From contig NZ_CP042912.1 in assembly GCF_008087665.1 (NCBI RefSeq), forward strand, positions 1,984,001 to 2,048,000: a stretch of DNA of 64,000 nucleotides, read 5' to 3'. Position 1 is the stretch's first letter. Each line of letters opens with the position of its first letter. Shown one piece after another: positions 50,580-59,312 of this stretch. Position numbers and translations under genes: made by a program. The notes beneath the pieces were generated by a model. That model was not told where the DNA came from and made no database searches. It saw only the letters and a list, made by a program, of their open reading frames with translations. Origin of the DNA: Mariniblastus fucicola. Lineage in GTDB: Bacteria > Planctomycetota > Planctomycetia > Pirellulales > Pirellulaceae.

Positions 50580-51275
50580 ATGAACGTTCACGCGAAAGGG
50601 CGCAAGCCCAACACTCGCCAGATGATCGTCTTCGGCCTGCTTGCCGTTGCCGTCGTCTACCACTTCAGTCGCCCGACTCTCGAAAAGTGGTTCAACACTT
50701 CGCTTCCGTCGATCGTTCAGGACGACAATCGTCAGGCGAACAACGCCAGCGACGACAATGAGCGCGACTACACCGCCAGCCTGCCAGATTCCGACGCGAA
50801 CAGTGGAAGCAGTTCGAGCAAGAAAAAAGAATCGAACGATACGCGAGTCCGTGACACGCCAGCCAACAACAATCTGAGCCCGGGGCAGGCGGCGAGAAAT
50901 TGGTTGCAGGACATCGGCCGAAATCAGTACAAATCGCCAGCAGGCCTGGTCTACGGTGGCGGTCGTGAGCATCGTGTTGATCATGTTTTGAGGCACTGCA
51001 AAGACGATCCGTCAAAGCCGACTCACGGAGTGTTCGTTGGCGACGCGGTTGAGGTCATGAAGATGGTGGATGAAGCGTACGAATTGGCCAAGTCTGGATC
51101 CCGGAAATCTGACTCGGAAAAATCGGGTGACAAGATGACCTATACGGTCTCGATGGATCGCGTCGTCGGGCACACCGGCGGAAGGAAAGCAAAACGCAGC
51201 GGTCGAAAAGAACTGCGTCGCATCAAACTGGTGCTTGCGGACAACCGCGTCATCACGGCGTTTCCAACCAACTAG
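50580..51275 (+). CDS. Membrane-anchored protein of unknown function
   Basis: ATG at 50580 begins a short basic stretch and a single hydrophobic helix (QMIVFGLLAVAVVYHF) and is preferred to the longer frame at 50496. A disordered linker follows, with many Asn, Asp, Ser and Lys (residues about 40-95). The last 140 residues contain YKSPAGLVYGGGREHRVDHV, HCKDDPSKPTHGVFVG and KLVLADNRVITAFPT, probably an alpha/beta fold. The mix of anchor, linker and soluble domain suggests the soluble part faces the periplasm. I do not recognise it. It follows valS by 97 bases and may share its transcript. Confidence 0.65.
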   Translation: MNVHAKGRKPNTRQMIVFGLLAVAVVYHFSRPTLEKWFNTSLPSIVQDDNRQANNASDDNERDYTASLPDSDANSGSSSSKKKESNDTRVRDTPANNNLSPGQAARNWLQDIGRNQYKSPAGLVYGGGREHRVDHVLRHCKDDPSKPTHGVFVGDAVEVMKMVDEAYELAKSGSRKSDSEKSGDKMTYTVSMDRVVGHTGGRKAKRSGRKELRRIKLVLADNRVITAFPTN

Positions 51276-51301
51276 AAAACGATTGATGTGGTGGACGCGT
51301 T

Positions 51302-51556
51302 ATGGGTAACTTTGTTCTCTATTCGATCATCGGATCAGTTGTTCTGACGCTGCTGTTGAATCTGTTGCCGATGCTGTTTCCAAACTTCGCAGCCAACACA
51401 ATGCGCAAGCTGGAACAATCGGCTCGTCAAACGATCGATCAGCACGAAGACAACAATCGGCCACGCGTGAAAGTGTTCTTTCCGTGGAAAGCCATGCTGA
51501 TCGGTTCGGTCATTCTGACGATCCTTGTCAACCTTGTTCGAATGTTTGCGGGCTAA
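51302..51556 (+). CDS. Small two-helix membrane protein
   Basis: This 84-residue product has two hydrophobic helices (VLYSIIGSVVLTLLLNLLPM, and KAMLIGSVILTILVNLVRMF) joined by a hydrophilic loop with many Arg, Gln and Asn. It resembles the DUF6677-like and other planctomycete short membrane proteins, but no family is certain. It follows the previous gene by 26 bases and precedes the ligase gene by 23 bases, making a likely transcription unit of three. Confidence 0.6.
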   Translation: MGNFVLYSIIGSVVLTLLLNLLPMLFPNFAANTMRKLEQSARQTIDQHEDNNRPRVKVFFPWKAMLIGSVILTILVNLVRMFAG

Positions 51557-51579
51557 CCAGTACCAGTTACGCCATCGCC

Positions 51580-52314
51580 ATGAAACTGCTCGACCTCACC
51601 CTCTCTCCCGTGCTCAACTTGTCGCTGGACGATGCGTTGATCGAATCAGCCGAAGCCGCCGACTCCCATTCGGAAGTCTTGCGACTTTGGGAACCCGAGT
51701 CGCCCATGGTTGTGATTGGCCGAAGTTCCCCGCTGGAGAAAGAAATCAACATCGCTCATTGTCACGCGAACGACGTCCCCGTCTTTCGCCGGATCAGTGG
51801 AGGCCAATCAATCGTCACTGGTCCGGGATGTTTGATGTACGCTGTGCTGCTCGACTATCGCAAGCGACCTGAATTGAGGATGCTCGATCAAGCTCATGAT
51901 TTCGCCATCCGGCAATTGGCTGGGGCGTTGAGCCGGGTCGGAATCGAGACTGAAATGAAAGGGACTTGCGATCTGACGTTTAAAGGACGCAAATTTTCAG
52001 GCAATGCACTTCGCTGCAAACGCAACTGGTTTCTCTATCACGGAACAATCATCCTCGACGATTTTGACCTCGATCTGATTTCGAGTTGTCTTGGTGAACC
52101 CAACCGTCAGCCGGACTATCGGCACGGTCGATCGCATGAGAGCTTTGTGACTTCCATTCCCGCGTCGGCCACGGACGTCAAATCTGCCTTGGTCAAACAA
52201 TGGTCTGCAACGGAACGTTTTGATTCGGAGCCTCTTGCTCAAGCGGCAGCACTGGCCGAGAAACTTGCGGCTGAAAAATATGCTGATCCGGATTGGCTTA
52301 GTAAAGTTCCCTAG
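51580..52314 (+). CDS. Lipoate-protein ligase A-like protein (BPL/LplA/LipB family)
   Basis: ATG at 51580 begins the conserved N-terminus; a frame at 51484 would overlap the previous gene. The 244-residue product has the family's strand order: RLWEPESPMVVIGRSSPL (about 34-51), then VFRRISGGQSIVTGPGCL (about 68-85), where the RRxSGG motif binds the lipoyl-AMP, and GTCDLTFKGRKFSGNALRCK (about 126-145), with the catalytic lysine in FKGRKFSGNA. It probably transfers or loads lipoyl (or octanoyl) groups onto E2 or GcvH proteins. Without a separate adenylating C-terminal domain it could also be a LipM/LipL-type octanoyltransferase. Confidence 0.87.
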   Translation: MKLLDLTLSPVLNLSLDDALIESAEAADSHSEVLRLWEPESPMVVIGRSSPLEKEINIAHCHANDVPVFRRISGGQSIVTGPGCLMYAVLLDYRKRPELRMLDQAHDFAIRQLAGALSRVGIETEMKGTCDLTFKGRKFSGNALRCKRNWFLYHGTIILDDFDLDLISSCLGEPNRQPDYRHGRSHESFVTSIPASATDVKSALVKQWSATERFDSEPLAQAAALAEKLAAEKYADPDWLSKVP

Positions 52315-52536
52315 TCCTGACGCCGCAGCGAAGTGTCAAACTTTACCGACTGGGTAAACTCGACCGTCTACTGCTATCAATTGTGACGGTTTTTTCGGCC
52401 AATCGTTTGAACTATGCCGCATTTTCGACAACACTGATCGAATTATGCTGGAATCGGCGCTTCGAATTGTGGAGTCGTTCGAATCGGCTGCATAAGATTG
52501 AATCGAAGGTCTGACTTGAGAACCAACGAGCTACCC

Positions 52537-54339
52537 ATGCGCCCGAACATGATCCTGAAATTTCTGTTTTCCGTCGCGGCACTCCCGACGATGCTGACCT
52601 GCGCACATGCTCAGTCCACGCCGGCTGGATGCGTTCAGTGGAAAACCTATACCGATACGGTTTGGGTCGAGCAGCCTGTGACCGAGAATCGCGTCGTCAG
52701 CGAAACGTCATACGAAGTCAAAGAAATCACCAAGTCGCGTCCGCGTTGGATTTCTGAGCAGCGTGAACGCACCGTCACCGAAGAAAAACCCGTTGAGCAG
52801 ACCAGCGAACGGATCGTCACTCGCACCGTTCGCAAGCCTGTCACGACCACCAAGTCGCGCATCAAGACTCGCGTCGAAGAATCTTACGAAGACGTCACCG
52901 AGATGCGAGACGAAACTTACACCGTTCGCAAACCGGTTGTCGAAACCGTCATTGAGAAAAAAGAAGTCCGTGTTCGCAAGCCCGTTACTCGTCGGGTTGT
53001 CGAAAAAGAAAACGTCACCGTCTACCGTCCGGTGGAAACGACCGAAACGAAAATGGTTCCTGGTGCACTGGTTGTTCCGGGCTACACCGGTGGTGCACGG
53101 ACGCGGATGAAGTGGCTTCCGCGTGGCTACTACGGCGACCCGTACACGGGCCAGCCTGTTTGGCGGCGTCCCGGATTGCACTGGGTAAACGAACCCAACT
53201 ACGGTCAAAACGCTGTCCCGGTCGTCGTTCCTCAGCAGCAATCGACTGTCAATCTCGTGCCGCAAACGATTGTCGAAGAAAAACCTGTGGATGTGACCAC
53301 GTACGTCGACGAATACGAAACACTCGAAACGCCGGTGACGCGAGAACGCATCGTTGAAGAGACTCGCACGCGAAAGGTGCCTTACACGGTCCGCATTCCG
53401 AAACGAAAAATCATCGAGGAAGAAATCCCATACACCGAAACAACCTACGTCGACGAAACCATCACGGAACGAGTTCCCTACACTGAAACGGTGATGAAAA
53501 CGGTGACGCGTCGCGAACCGTACACGCAGATCAAGGAAAGTTGGGAAGACTATACGGAAACCATTCGTGTTCCGAAAACGACGACCAAGCGAGTGCCATA
53601 TGTGACGACCTATCGCGTTCCCTACAAGGTCGAAGTCCGTGTTCCCTGTGATGCCAACGGCCGACCGGTTGCCCGTGGCCAGCAGGTTCCCGGAACTCAT
53701 CGGCTGCATCCGGCGTGGGAGAGCATGATGACGAAAGTCGTTGGTGCGGATTCGATTCGCGAAACGAGCGAAAGGTCGGGGACCAGCGTTCTTGACCGCG
53801 GCGATTCGCCAGCCCGATTTGATGTGCCGGGAAGCGTCGAAGCGCCTGCGTCGGCGTCAAGCGTTATGGCGTCCGAGGTCCGCTCTGAACGCGAACCGCT
53901 TGGTGAGGCTCCACAGAACCTCCAGTTTGAAAACCGAAGCAATCCGGTTTCGCTGAGCGAGACGTCTCGACGCCTGAAAACGATTGGCCAGCCAAAAGCA
54001 GAACCCACGGTTGCTCAACCGCCCGAGACGGAAGCCTCCAAGGAGATGGCTCGACGGATCAAAGAACGTTTTCGCAAGCTTGGTATTGGGACAGATACTG
54101 AAACTGCCAGTCCGGAAAGCGTGGAGACCGTCGAGACTTCTGCGGACGAATCCGCGCGTGATCTCAAAGTCGACTTACCACCGCCGGCGCGGGCCACGTT
54201 CCAGCCAGAGCCCCTTACGGTCGATGTTGACGTTCCTGCGGCAGCCAGCCAACCGGCGATAGAAGAGCCGGATGCGGAAAATTCGGATGATGATACAATC
54301 GAGCGAGACGTGAAGCTGTCACGTCCAAGCCGAACGTAA
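52537..54339 (+). CDS. YTV-domain secreted protein
   Basis: The start at 52537 (ATG) leads into a signal peptide (MILKFLFSVAALPTMLTCAH, then AQS); an upstream TTG at 52498 is possible. The protein has 600 residues. The mature part consists of beta-strand-like repeats: first RKPVTTTKSRIKTRVEE, ETYTVRKPVVETVIEKK, then in the middle VPYTVRIPKRKI, IPYTETTYVDE, VPYTETVMKTV, EPYTQIKE and VPYVTTYRVPYKVEV. This is the planctomycete-specific YTV repeat described for cell-surface proteins. The last 180 residues are Pro, Ser and Glu rich, hence disordered. It likely forms part of the cell envelope. A single Cys in the mature part (LTCAH is in the signal) is not typical of cross-linked YTV proteins. Confidence 0.82.
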   Translation: MRPNMILKFLFSVAALPTMLTCAHAQSTPAGCVQWKTYTDTVWVEQPVTENRVVSETSYEVKEITKSRPRWISEQRERTVTEEKPVEQTSERIVTRTVRKPVTTTKSRIKTRVEESYEDVTEMRDETYTVRKPVVETVIEKKEVRVRKPVTRRVVEKENVTVYRPVETTETKMVPGALVVPGYTGGARTRMKWLPRGYYGDPYTGQPVWRRPGLHWVNEPNYGQNAVPVVVPQQQSTVNLVPQTIVEEKPVDVTTYVDEYETLETPVTRERIVEETRTRKVPYTVRIPKRKIIEEEIPYTETTYVDETITERVPYTETVMKTVTRREPYTQIKESWEDYTETIRVPKTTTKRVPYVTTYRVPYKVEVRVPCDANGRPVARGQQVPGTHRLHPAWESMMTKVVGADSIRETSERSGTSVLDRGDSPARFDVPGSVEAPASASSVMASEVRSEREPLGEAPQNLQFENRSNPVSLSETSRRLKTIGQPKAEPTVAQPPETEASKEMARRIKERFRKLGIGTDTETASPESVETVETSADESARDLKVDLPPPARATFQPEPLTVDVDVPAAASQPAIEEPDAENSDDDTIERDVKLSRPSRT

Positions 54340-54363
54340 CTTCTTCCAACGTCCGAAAATTCG

Positions 54364-55554
54364 ATGCCAAATATTGCCTCGCACGCGAAAGAACTGCCTG
54401 CGTCTCCAATTCGTAAACTGATGCCGTTCGCCGATGCCGCCAGGGCCGCGGGGAAACATGTCTTTCATTTGAACATAGGCCAACCCGACATTGCGACTCC
54501 ACCCGCTTTCTTCGACGCGGTTCGCGACGCCGACCTCGAAGTCCTGGCTTACAGTCCTTCTGCTGGAATTGCTCCGCTGCGGCAAAAGATCGTCGACTAC
54601 TACGGTCGAATCGGCACGACGATTTCGGTTGACAACGTATTGGTCACCACCGGAGCATCAGAAGCCTTGCAGTTCGTGCTCAATGCGATCCTCGATCCCG
54701 GCGACGAAGTCATCGTCATGGAACCGTTTTACGCGAACTATCTTTCGTTCTGTTTGCAGAACCTTGGCACCATCGTGCCGGTTACAACTTCGGTTGATGA
54801 CAACTTTGCCTTGCCATCGGTCGCGGCATTCGAAGAAAAAATCTCTGCAAAGACGCGTGCGATCATGATCTGCAACCCGTCGAATCCGACCGGAGTTTGC
54901 TACGACGCGTCGACGCTGCATCAGCTGGAGCAGATTGCGAAAAAGCACAATCTGTTTTTGATCACCGACGAAGTCTATCGCGAATTCATCTACGGAGACA
55001 CAAAACCGCCGTCTGCTTTGACGCTTGAGGGAATGGAAGAGCACGTCATCGTTATCGACTCGATTTCAAAACGCTTCTCAGCTTGCGGAGCCCGAATCGG
55101 TTGCATGGTGACGCGAAACCAGGAAGTCTTCGACACGACCTTGAAGATGGCTCAGGCCAGACTCTCGCCGCCAACGTTTGGCCAGCTGGGAGCCGCAGCG
55201 GTCTACGACCTTCCGGACTCCTACTACGACGGCGTGGTCACAGAATATTCCGCTCGTCGGGACCTGCTCAAGGCTTCGCTGGACCGAATGGAAGGCGTCA
55301 CCTGTCCGGACATCAATGGAGCGTTTTATGCCATGGTCCGGTTGCCCGTCGAGGACGCCGAAGATTTCTGCCGCTGGATGCTGGAGTCCTTCGACCACCA
55401 CGGCGCCACCGTAATGATGGCTCCGGGGGCTGGTTTTTATGCAACCGAAGGGTTGGGGAAGAACGAAGTCCGGATCGCGTACGTGCTTAACGAAATCGAT
55501 TTGGGGAAAGCGATGGCTTGTTTGAGCGAAGGCTTGAAGGCGTACAACTCATGA
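54364..55554 (+). CDS. PLP-dependent aminotransferase, class I fold (AspC-like)
   Basis: This 396-residue enzyme is a fold type I aminotransferase of the AspC/ArAT group. The glycine-rich entry NIGQPDIATPP (about 38-48), VTTGASEALQFVLNAI (about 97-112), the cofactor-binding aspartate region ICNPSNPTGVCYD (about 173-185), and SISKRFSACGARIGCM (about 235-250, in which the Lys makes the Schiff base) are all present. The Arg for substrate carboxylate lies in KNEVRIAYV near 370. Its stop overlaps the ATG of the isochorismatase-like gene by four bases. The pair may act in one amino-acid catabolic step, but the substrate is uncertain. Confidence 0.9.
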   Translation: MPNIASHAKELPASPIRKLMPFADAARAAGKHVFHLNIGQPDIATPPAFFDAVRDADLEVLAYSPSAGIAPLRQKIVDYYGRIGTTISVDNVLVTTGASEALQFVLNAILDPGDEVIVMEPFYANYLSFCLQNLGTIVPVTTSVDDNFALPSVAAFEEKISAKTRAIMICNPSNPTGVCYDASTLHQLEQIAKKHNLFLITDEVYREFIYGDTKPPSALTLEGMEEHVIVIDSISKRFSACGARIGCMVTRNQEVFDTTLKMAQARLSPPTFGQLGAAAVYDLPDSYYDGVVTEYSARRDLLKASLDRMEGVTCPDINGAFYAMVRLPVEDAEDFCRWMLESFDHHGATVMMAPGAGFYATEGLGKNEVRIAYVLNEIDLGKAMACLSEGLKAYNS

Positions 55555-56108
55555 ATTTTCGCAGCCCTCACCTGCTCTGCCGCAAATCGAGCGCCTTGCT
55601 GGTCGTCGATATTCAGCAGAAGCTCATCCCCGCGATTGAGTCCGCTGATCTTGTCGTCGCGAAAACGCAGAAGCTGATTAATGCCGCGAAAGTGCTGGGC
55701 GTGCCGTTCCTCGTGTCCGAACAGTATCCTCGCGGGCTGGGCAACACGACCGAAGATTTGGACATTTCCGGAGCGGCGATCGTCGAGGACAAAGCCATGT
55801 TCAGCTGTCGCGAATGCGATTCGATCATGGGTTTTCTTGCCGATAACGCGATCCAGACCGTGCTGGTATGCGGCATCGAGGCTCACGTTTGCGTTGCCCA
55901 GACAGCTTTTGACCTGATGGCCAGCGGGTTCAACGTCCACGTGGCTGTCGACGCGATCGGGTCGCGAAACCGCGTGGACCGGGAAGCTGCTGTCTCGCGG
56001 ATGAATCTTCACGGAATCGCAACGACGTCCGCAGAGGCGGCTATTTTCGAGTGGTGCGAAACGTCAACGGCAGCTGAATTCAAACAGATCAGCGAACTGG
56101 TGAAATAA
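55551..56108 (+). CDS. Isochorismatase-like cysteine hydrolase
   Basis: This 185-residue protein begins at ATG 55551 within the stop of the aminotransferase (ATGA overlap). It has the cysteine-hydrolase fold motifs: LLVVDIQQKLIP (about 17-28, catalytic Asp), the conserved Lys in VEDKAMFSC (about 83), and GIEAHVCVAQTAFDLM (about 113-128, catalytic Cys after a cis-peptide). The group includes nicotinamidases, YcaC-type and isochorismatases; residues that fix nicotinamidase zinc (D-x-H) are absent, so a non-nicotinamidase hydrolase is likely. Coupling to an aminotransferase suggests the two handle a common small metabolite. Confidence 0.87.
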   Translation: MNFRSPHLLCRKSSALLVVDIQQKLIPAIESADLVVAKTQKLINAAKVLGVPFLVSEQYPRGLGNTTEDLDISGAAIVEDKAMFSCRECDSIMGFLADNAIQTVLVCGIEAHVCVAQTAFDLMASGFNVHVAVDAIGSRNRVDREAAVSRMNLHGIATTSAEAAIFEWCETSTAAEFKQISELVK

Positions 56109-56283
56109 CCCGAACTCCCGGGTATTTAAGATTCGAATTGTTCCTGTCGCGTGATTTGGTGGCCTTCCAGGAAGGGTTCTTCATGGCGTAAACTGTGTGA
56201 TTGGACGGTAAGGGCCAATTTTGAATCGGCCTGCCGGACCAACAAAACGCATAATTCAGCCAGGACGCTGATCGGGAGAAAAA

Positions 56284-57819
56284 GTGAGTAACATCGACGA
56301 CTATTTTGGTGGTAGCAAGAAACGCAAAGTCGAACCAATCGACGAAGATGTAGACGTTTCAGACGACGCCAATGAATCTACGTCGGATGAAAAGCCGAAA
56401 GCAGGAAACTGGGATTTCCTCGCAAACATGTTTGGAATTGCAGGCGGAAAGAAAAAGGAATCTGGTTCGGATGATCCGTCGGACGCCGTTGCAGATGCTT
56501 CCGACGACGACGCTGACTTCGAAGACGCCGATGGCTATGACGCTGACGGTGCCGAAGAAGCAGATTTCGATGATGTCGCCGCCGAAGAAGATGACTACGA
56601 CGAAGACGATGGCTACGACGATGAATTCGATGACGATTCAGATGAGGCATCTGACGATGAGGAATCTGACTTCGAGGACGATGTTCCTGATTCCAATCCG
56701 GCTCCTGTGTCTGCTGTCGTTGTCGAAGATCCGGTTAAGGCGCTCGAGGAAGTTGCCAACGCCCCCGCGGAAGACAAGGCTGACCTGCTGACTCAAATTT
56801 TTAGCGCTGGATTTGGTAGTTCAGCTGTGGTTGAGGAAGACGCGGACGAAGTCGACGAAGTTGCCGCTGAGAGTTCCGACGTTGCGGATTCAGCCGAGCC
56901 CGAATCAGAATCGCGTGGTAAACGCCGGCCGCGCCGTCGCGGTGGTCGAAACCGTGGTGAGCGGAAAGAAAAAGTTGTCGCAGAAGAAACCGTTGAGGCG
57001 GATGCGGACGTCGACGACGAGAACTTCGTCGAGTTTGAAATTGAAGAATTGGATACTTCTCCGATCGATGAAAAGGAAGCGGCGAATCGTGGCAGATCAC
57101 GTCGTCGGCGTGGAGGGCGTGGCAGGAGCGGTCGCGACGAGAAAGAAGACAGTCGTCCGTCCCGGTCTTCGCGTTCGAAACCGAAGCCTCGAGACAACGA
57201 TGAGTTTGATGATGTCGTCGAAGAGGAAGTCGTCGCAGAAGATCTGGATCCGCGAGATGTAGATCCGCGTGACGAAAGTGCTGATGACGAAGGTCGCTCG
57301 CCTCGACGCCGCAGTCGTGGAAGAAGCCGTGGTGGTCGCGGTCGTGGTGGTCGAGGACGCGAACGCAATCAGGATGACGCTGTCGTCGCTGAAGATATTG
57401 ATCGTGGTCCGGAAGCACAGGATCGGGATGAAGAAACCGAAGTTAAAAAGCCGCGTCGCAGTCGTGGCGGCCGCGGTCGAGGACGTGGGCGATCGCGCGA
57501 CGATGAAAACGCAGAAGTCAGCTCTCATTCCGACGATGCTCCTCGCAAGGGGCGTCGTCCGCGTCGCGATTGGGATAAGGAGACTGGTAGTGAAGACGGT
57601 GTCGATGATGCGGTTGAAGCGGAAAAGCGTCAGGGCCGCATTCCGACCTGGAAAGATGCCATCGGCGGTTTGATTGAAACCAACATCAAGGCTCATTCCT
57701 CATCGCGTTCATCTCGTGGCGGACGTGGCCGATCACGTTCTGGCGGTGGCGGAAGCGACGATCGATCACGCGGCAGAGGTCGCGGTGGCCGAGGTCGCGG
57801 AAAAAGCGATTCAAGATAG
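56284..57819 (+). CDS. Acidic/RG-rich disordered protein, RNA-binding-like
   Basis: GTG at 56284 follows a GGGAGAAAAA region, a good ribosome binding site. The 511-residue protein has no folded domain I recognise. Residues 1-170 are extremely acidic (Asp/Glu runs such as FEDADGYDADGAEEADF). Residues about 200-410 alternate basic RG stretches (RRPRRRGGRNRGERKEK, RSRRRRGGRGRSGRDEKE) with acidic ones. The end has RSSRGGRGRSRSGGGG, and GRGRGGRGRGKSDSR, i.e. an RGG box. Only a short segment, WKDAIGGLIETNIKAH (about 455-470), looks structured. Eukaryotic RGG-type proteins bind RNA and undergo phase separation; the same is an attractive inference here. A link to RNase E-like acidic/RG scaffolds is also possible. 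Confidence 0.8.
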   Translation: MSNIDDYFGGSKKRKVEPIDEDVDVSDDANESTSDEKPKAGNWDFLANMFGIAGGKKKESGSDDPSDAVADASDDDADFEDADGYDADGAEEADFDDVAAEEDDYDEDDGYDDEFDDDSDEASDDEESDFEDDVPDSNPAPVSAVVVEDPVKALEEVANAPAEDKADLLTQIFSAGFGSSAVVEEDADEVDEVAAESSDVADSAEPESESRGKRRPRRRGGRNRGERKEKVVAEETVEADADVDDENFVEFEIEELDTSPIDEKEAANRGRSRRRRGGRGRSGRDEKEDSRPSRSSRSKPKPRDNDEFDDVVEEEVVAEDLDPRDVDPRDESADDEGRSPRRRSRGRSRGGRGRGGRGRERNQDDAVVAEDIDRGPEAQDRDEETEVKKPRRSRGGRGRGRGRSRDDENAEVSSHSDDAPRKGRRPRRDWDKETGSEDGVDDAVEAEKRQGRIPTWKDAIGGLIETNIKAHSSSRSSRGGRGRSRSGGGGSDDRSRGRGRGGRGRGKSDSR

Positions 57820-57824
57820 TGGCA

Positions 57825-57965
57825 TTTAGTAGGTCAGCCTGTCTCAGGCTGACTTGCAAGTGTCGGCCATCAAGTAGGTAAGTCTGTACCAGACTTACAC
57901 ACAATTGTCGGATTTGAAGTAGGTAAGTCTGTCCCAGACTTGCACGCCACCGTCATCAAGTAGCT
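57825..57965. repeat. Palindromic repeat cluster, GTAGGTAAGTCTGTCCCAGACTTGC family
   Basis: Three units at the end of the RG-rich gene read GTAGGTCAGCCTGTCTCAGGCTGAC, GTAGGTAAGTCTGTACCAGACTTAC and GTAGGTAAGTCTGTCCCAGACTTGC, each preceded by an AAGTAGG-type phrase. A fourth, degenerate unit GTAGCTGATCTATCACAGATCGATC follows. They lie between two convergent genes. Compare 6251-6345 and 13318-13460. Confidence 0.85.
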
Positions 57966-58141
57966 GATCTATCACAGATCGATCAAGCAATTCCCTCGCC
58001 TTCGGAACACTCGAAGGTGAGGCTGCTGGACATCGCATGGCGTATCAATTCGCGTGCGCTCTTGCGTTTGCCAAGCACGTTCCTCCACCACATCCATTTC
58101 TGCCGCAACGGTCCAGGCAGAAATCCAGTTCTGGTTCCCGG

Positions 58142-59194
58142 CTACGATCGCTCAGCCATCTTGGCGAAACGGTAGTGCGACACAAACCATTCGTTGCCTT
58201 CATTGAAGCCGAACAGTTCGCTGCAAGCCAGGTGGAACATCCGCCAACGGTTGAACCATCGCCTCGCCTCTTTCTTGCCATAGTTCGATATCAGAACTGG
58301 CATGATCTCCTGGCGATTTGCGTCCATCTGCTTCAACCACGCTTCGCAGGTTTTCTGGTAGTGCGTTCCGTCCCAGGTCCAATGCTCTTCCACCGAAAGG
58401 TGGTCGTTGAAGCGGCCGAGAAAATCTGCGGCCGGCATGATTCCGCCACTGAAAAAATGTCGGCTCATCCAATCATCGTCTCCACGGTCGACGAACTCGT
58501 ACGTCAGCTCTTTGTGGCAAAAAATGTGAACAAACAACTTCCCATTCGGCTTCAGCCAGCCAGAAATTCGCTTGAGCAGTTCTGAGTGGTTTCGCATGTG
58601 TTCGAACATTTCGACGGACACAACGCGATCGAAATCCTCATCGATATCGAACTCGTTCATGTCGCACGTCAGCACGCTGACTCGATCAGCCACGCCACGT
58701 TCGGCCGCCAAGGCTGTGATGTACTCACGTTGCGACGCAGAATTGGAAACCGCCGTGATTTTTGAATTCGGATACTTCGCCGCCATCCACAGGGTCAGCG
58801 AACCCCAGCCACAGCCCAGCTCCAGAATCGATTGGCCATCGACCAATTCCGCGTTGTCGCAGGTTGCCTGAAGCGCCGCAGACTCAGCCTCTTCCAACGT
58901 GCGGCACGCGTCGTCCCAGAAACAGCTGGAGTACTTGCGATGAGGCCCGAGCATCAATCCGTACAACTCTGCCGGGACTTCGTAATGTTGCTCGTTGGCT
59001 TTCTCTGGAACCAAAGCAACAGGACCATCTGAGAATTCGCGAGCCAGTTCAACTGACGCCGCCTCGTTGGCTTCAACGCTACCGCGATCCGCTGCAGCAA
59101 GTCGCTTTTGCAAAAGGCCGCGAATCCCGCGCCGTGTAAAAGCGTCCGGGATGAAACCAAGTTCGCATGCGTTAATCAGAGTTTTAGTGAGCAT
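58142..59194 (-). CDS. CFA-synthase-like SAM-dependent methyltransferase
   Basis: This 350-residue enzyme has the class I SAM fold typical of cyclopropane-fatty-acid synthases. YEVPAELYGLMLGPHRKYSS (about 70-89), SCFWDDACRTLEEAESA, then LELGCGWGSLTLWMA (motif I, about 123-137) and ITAVSNSASQREYI (about 146-159) match that family; RVVSVEMFEHMRNH (about 193) is motif post-I. It modifies membrane lipids (cyclopropane or methylated chains) or alternatively methylates a natural product, as in coclaurine-type N-methyltransferases. Residues such as YQKTCEAWLKQMDANR at the C-terminal part are common to both. A lipid substrate is the more probable. Confidence 0.85.
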   Translation of the reverse strand: MLTKTLINACELGFIPDAFTRRGIRGLLQKRLAAADRGSVEANEAASVELAREFSDGPVALVPEKANEQHYEVPAELYGLMLGPHRKYSSCFWDDACRTLEEAESAALQATCDNAELVDGQSILELGCGWGSLTLWMAAKYPNSKITAVSNSASQREYITALAAERGVADRVSVLTCDMNEFDIDEDFDRVVSVEMFEHMRNHSELLKRISGWLKPNGKLFVHIFCHKELTYEFVDRGDDDWMSRHFFSGGIMPAADFLGRFNDHLSVEEHWTWDGTHYQKTCEAWLKQMDANRQEIMPVLISNYGKKEARRWFNRWRMFHLACSELFGFNEGNEWFVSHYRFAKMAERS

Positions 59195-59258
59195 CCGGAT
59201 TCAGGCAGGAATTCTGCGAAGGTAACTTGATCGAGCGAAGCAAAAGGCAGGGCATAAT

Positions 59259-59278
59259 TCAGCTATAATTATAGCTGA
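59259..59278. promoter_or_regulatory. 20-bp perfect palindrome, probable operator
   Basis: TCAGCTATAATTATAGCTGA is an exact palindrome 34 bases upstream of the YaiI-like ATG at 59313 and between two divergent genes (minus-strand methyltransferase, plus-strand YaiI). A dimeric regulator could bind here and control one or both. TATAAT in the middle is also a -10-like sequence, so it could overlap a promoter. Confidence 0.5.
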
Positions 59279-59312
59279 TTTGGAAATTACCGATATTGGA
59301 CAGCATACAAAC

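Noticed and set aside
52708-53709. A 333-codon minus-strand frame over the YTV gene
   Set aside because: It is the mirror image of repetitive coding DNA and is Arg/Phe-rich, not like a folded protein.
57097-57696. Minus-strand frames over the RG-rich gene
   Set aside because: They arise from the RG/DE codon bias and show Thr/Ser/Ala low complexity.
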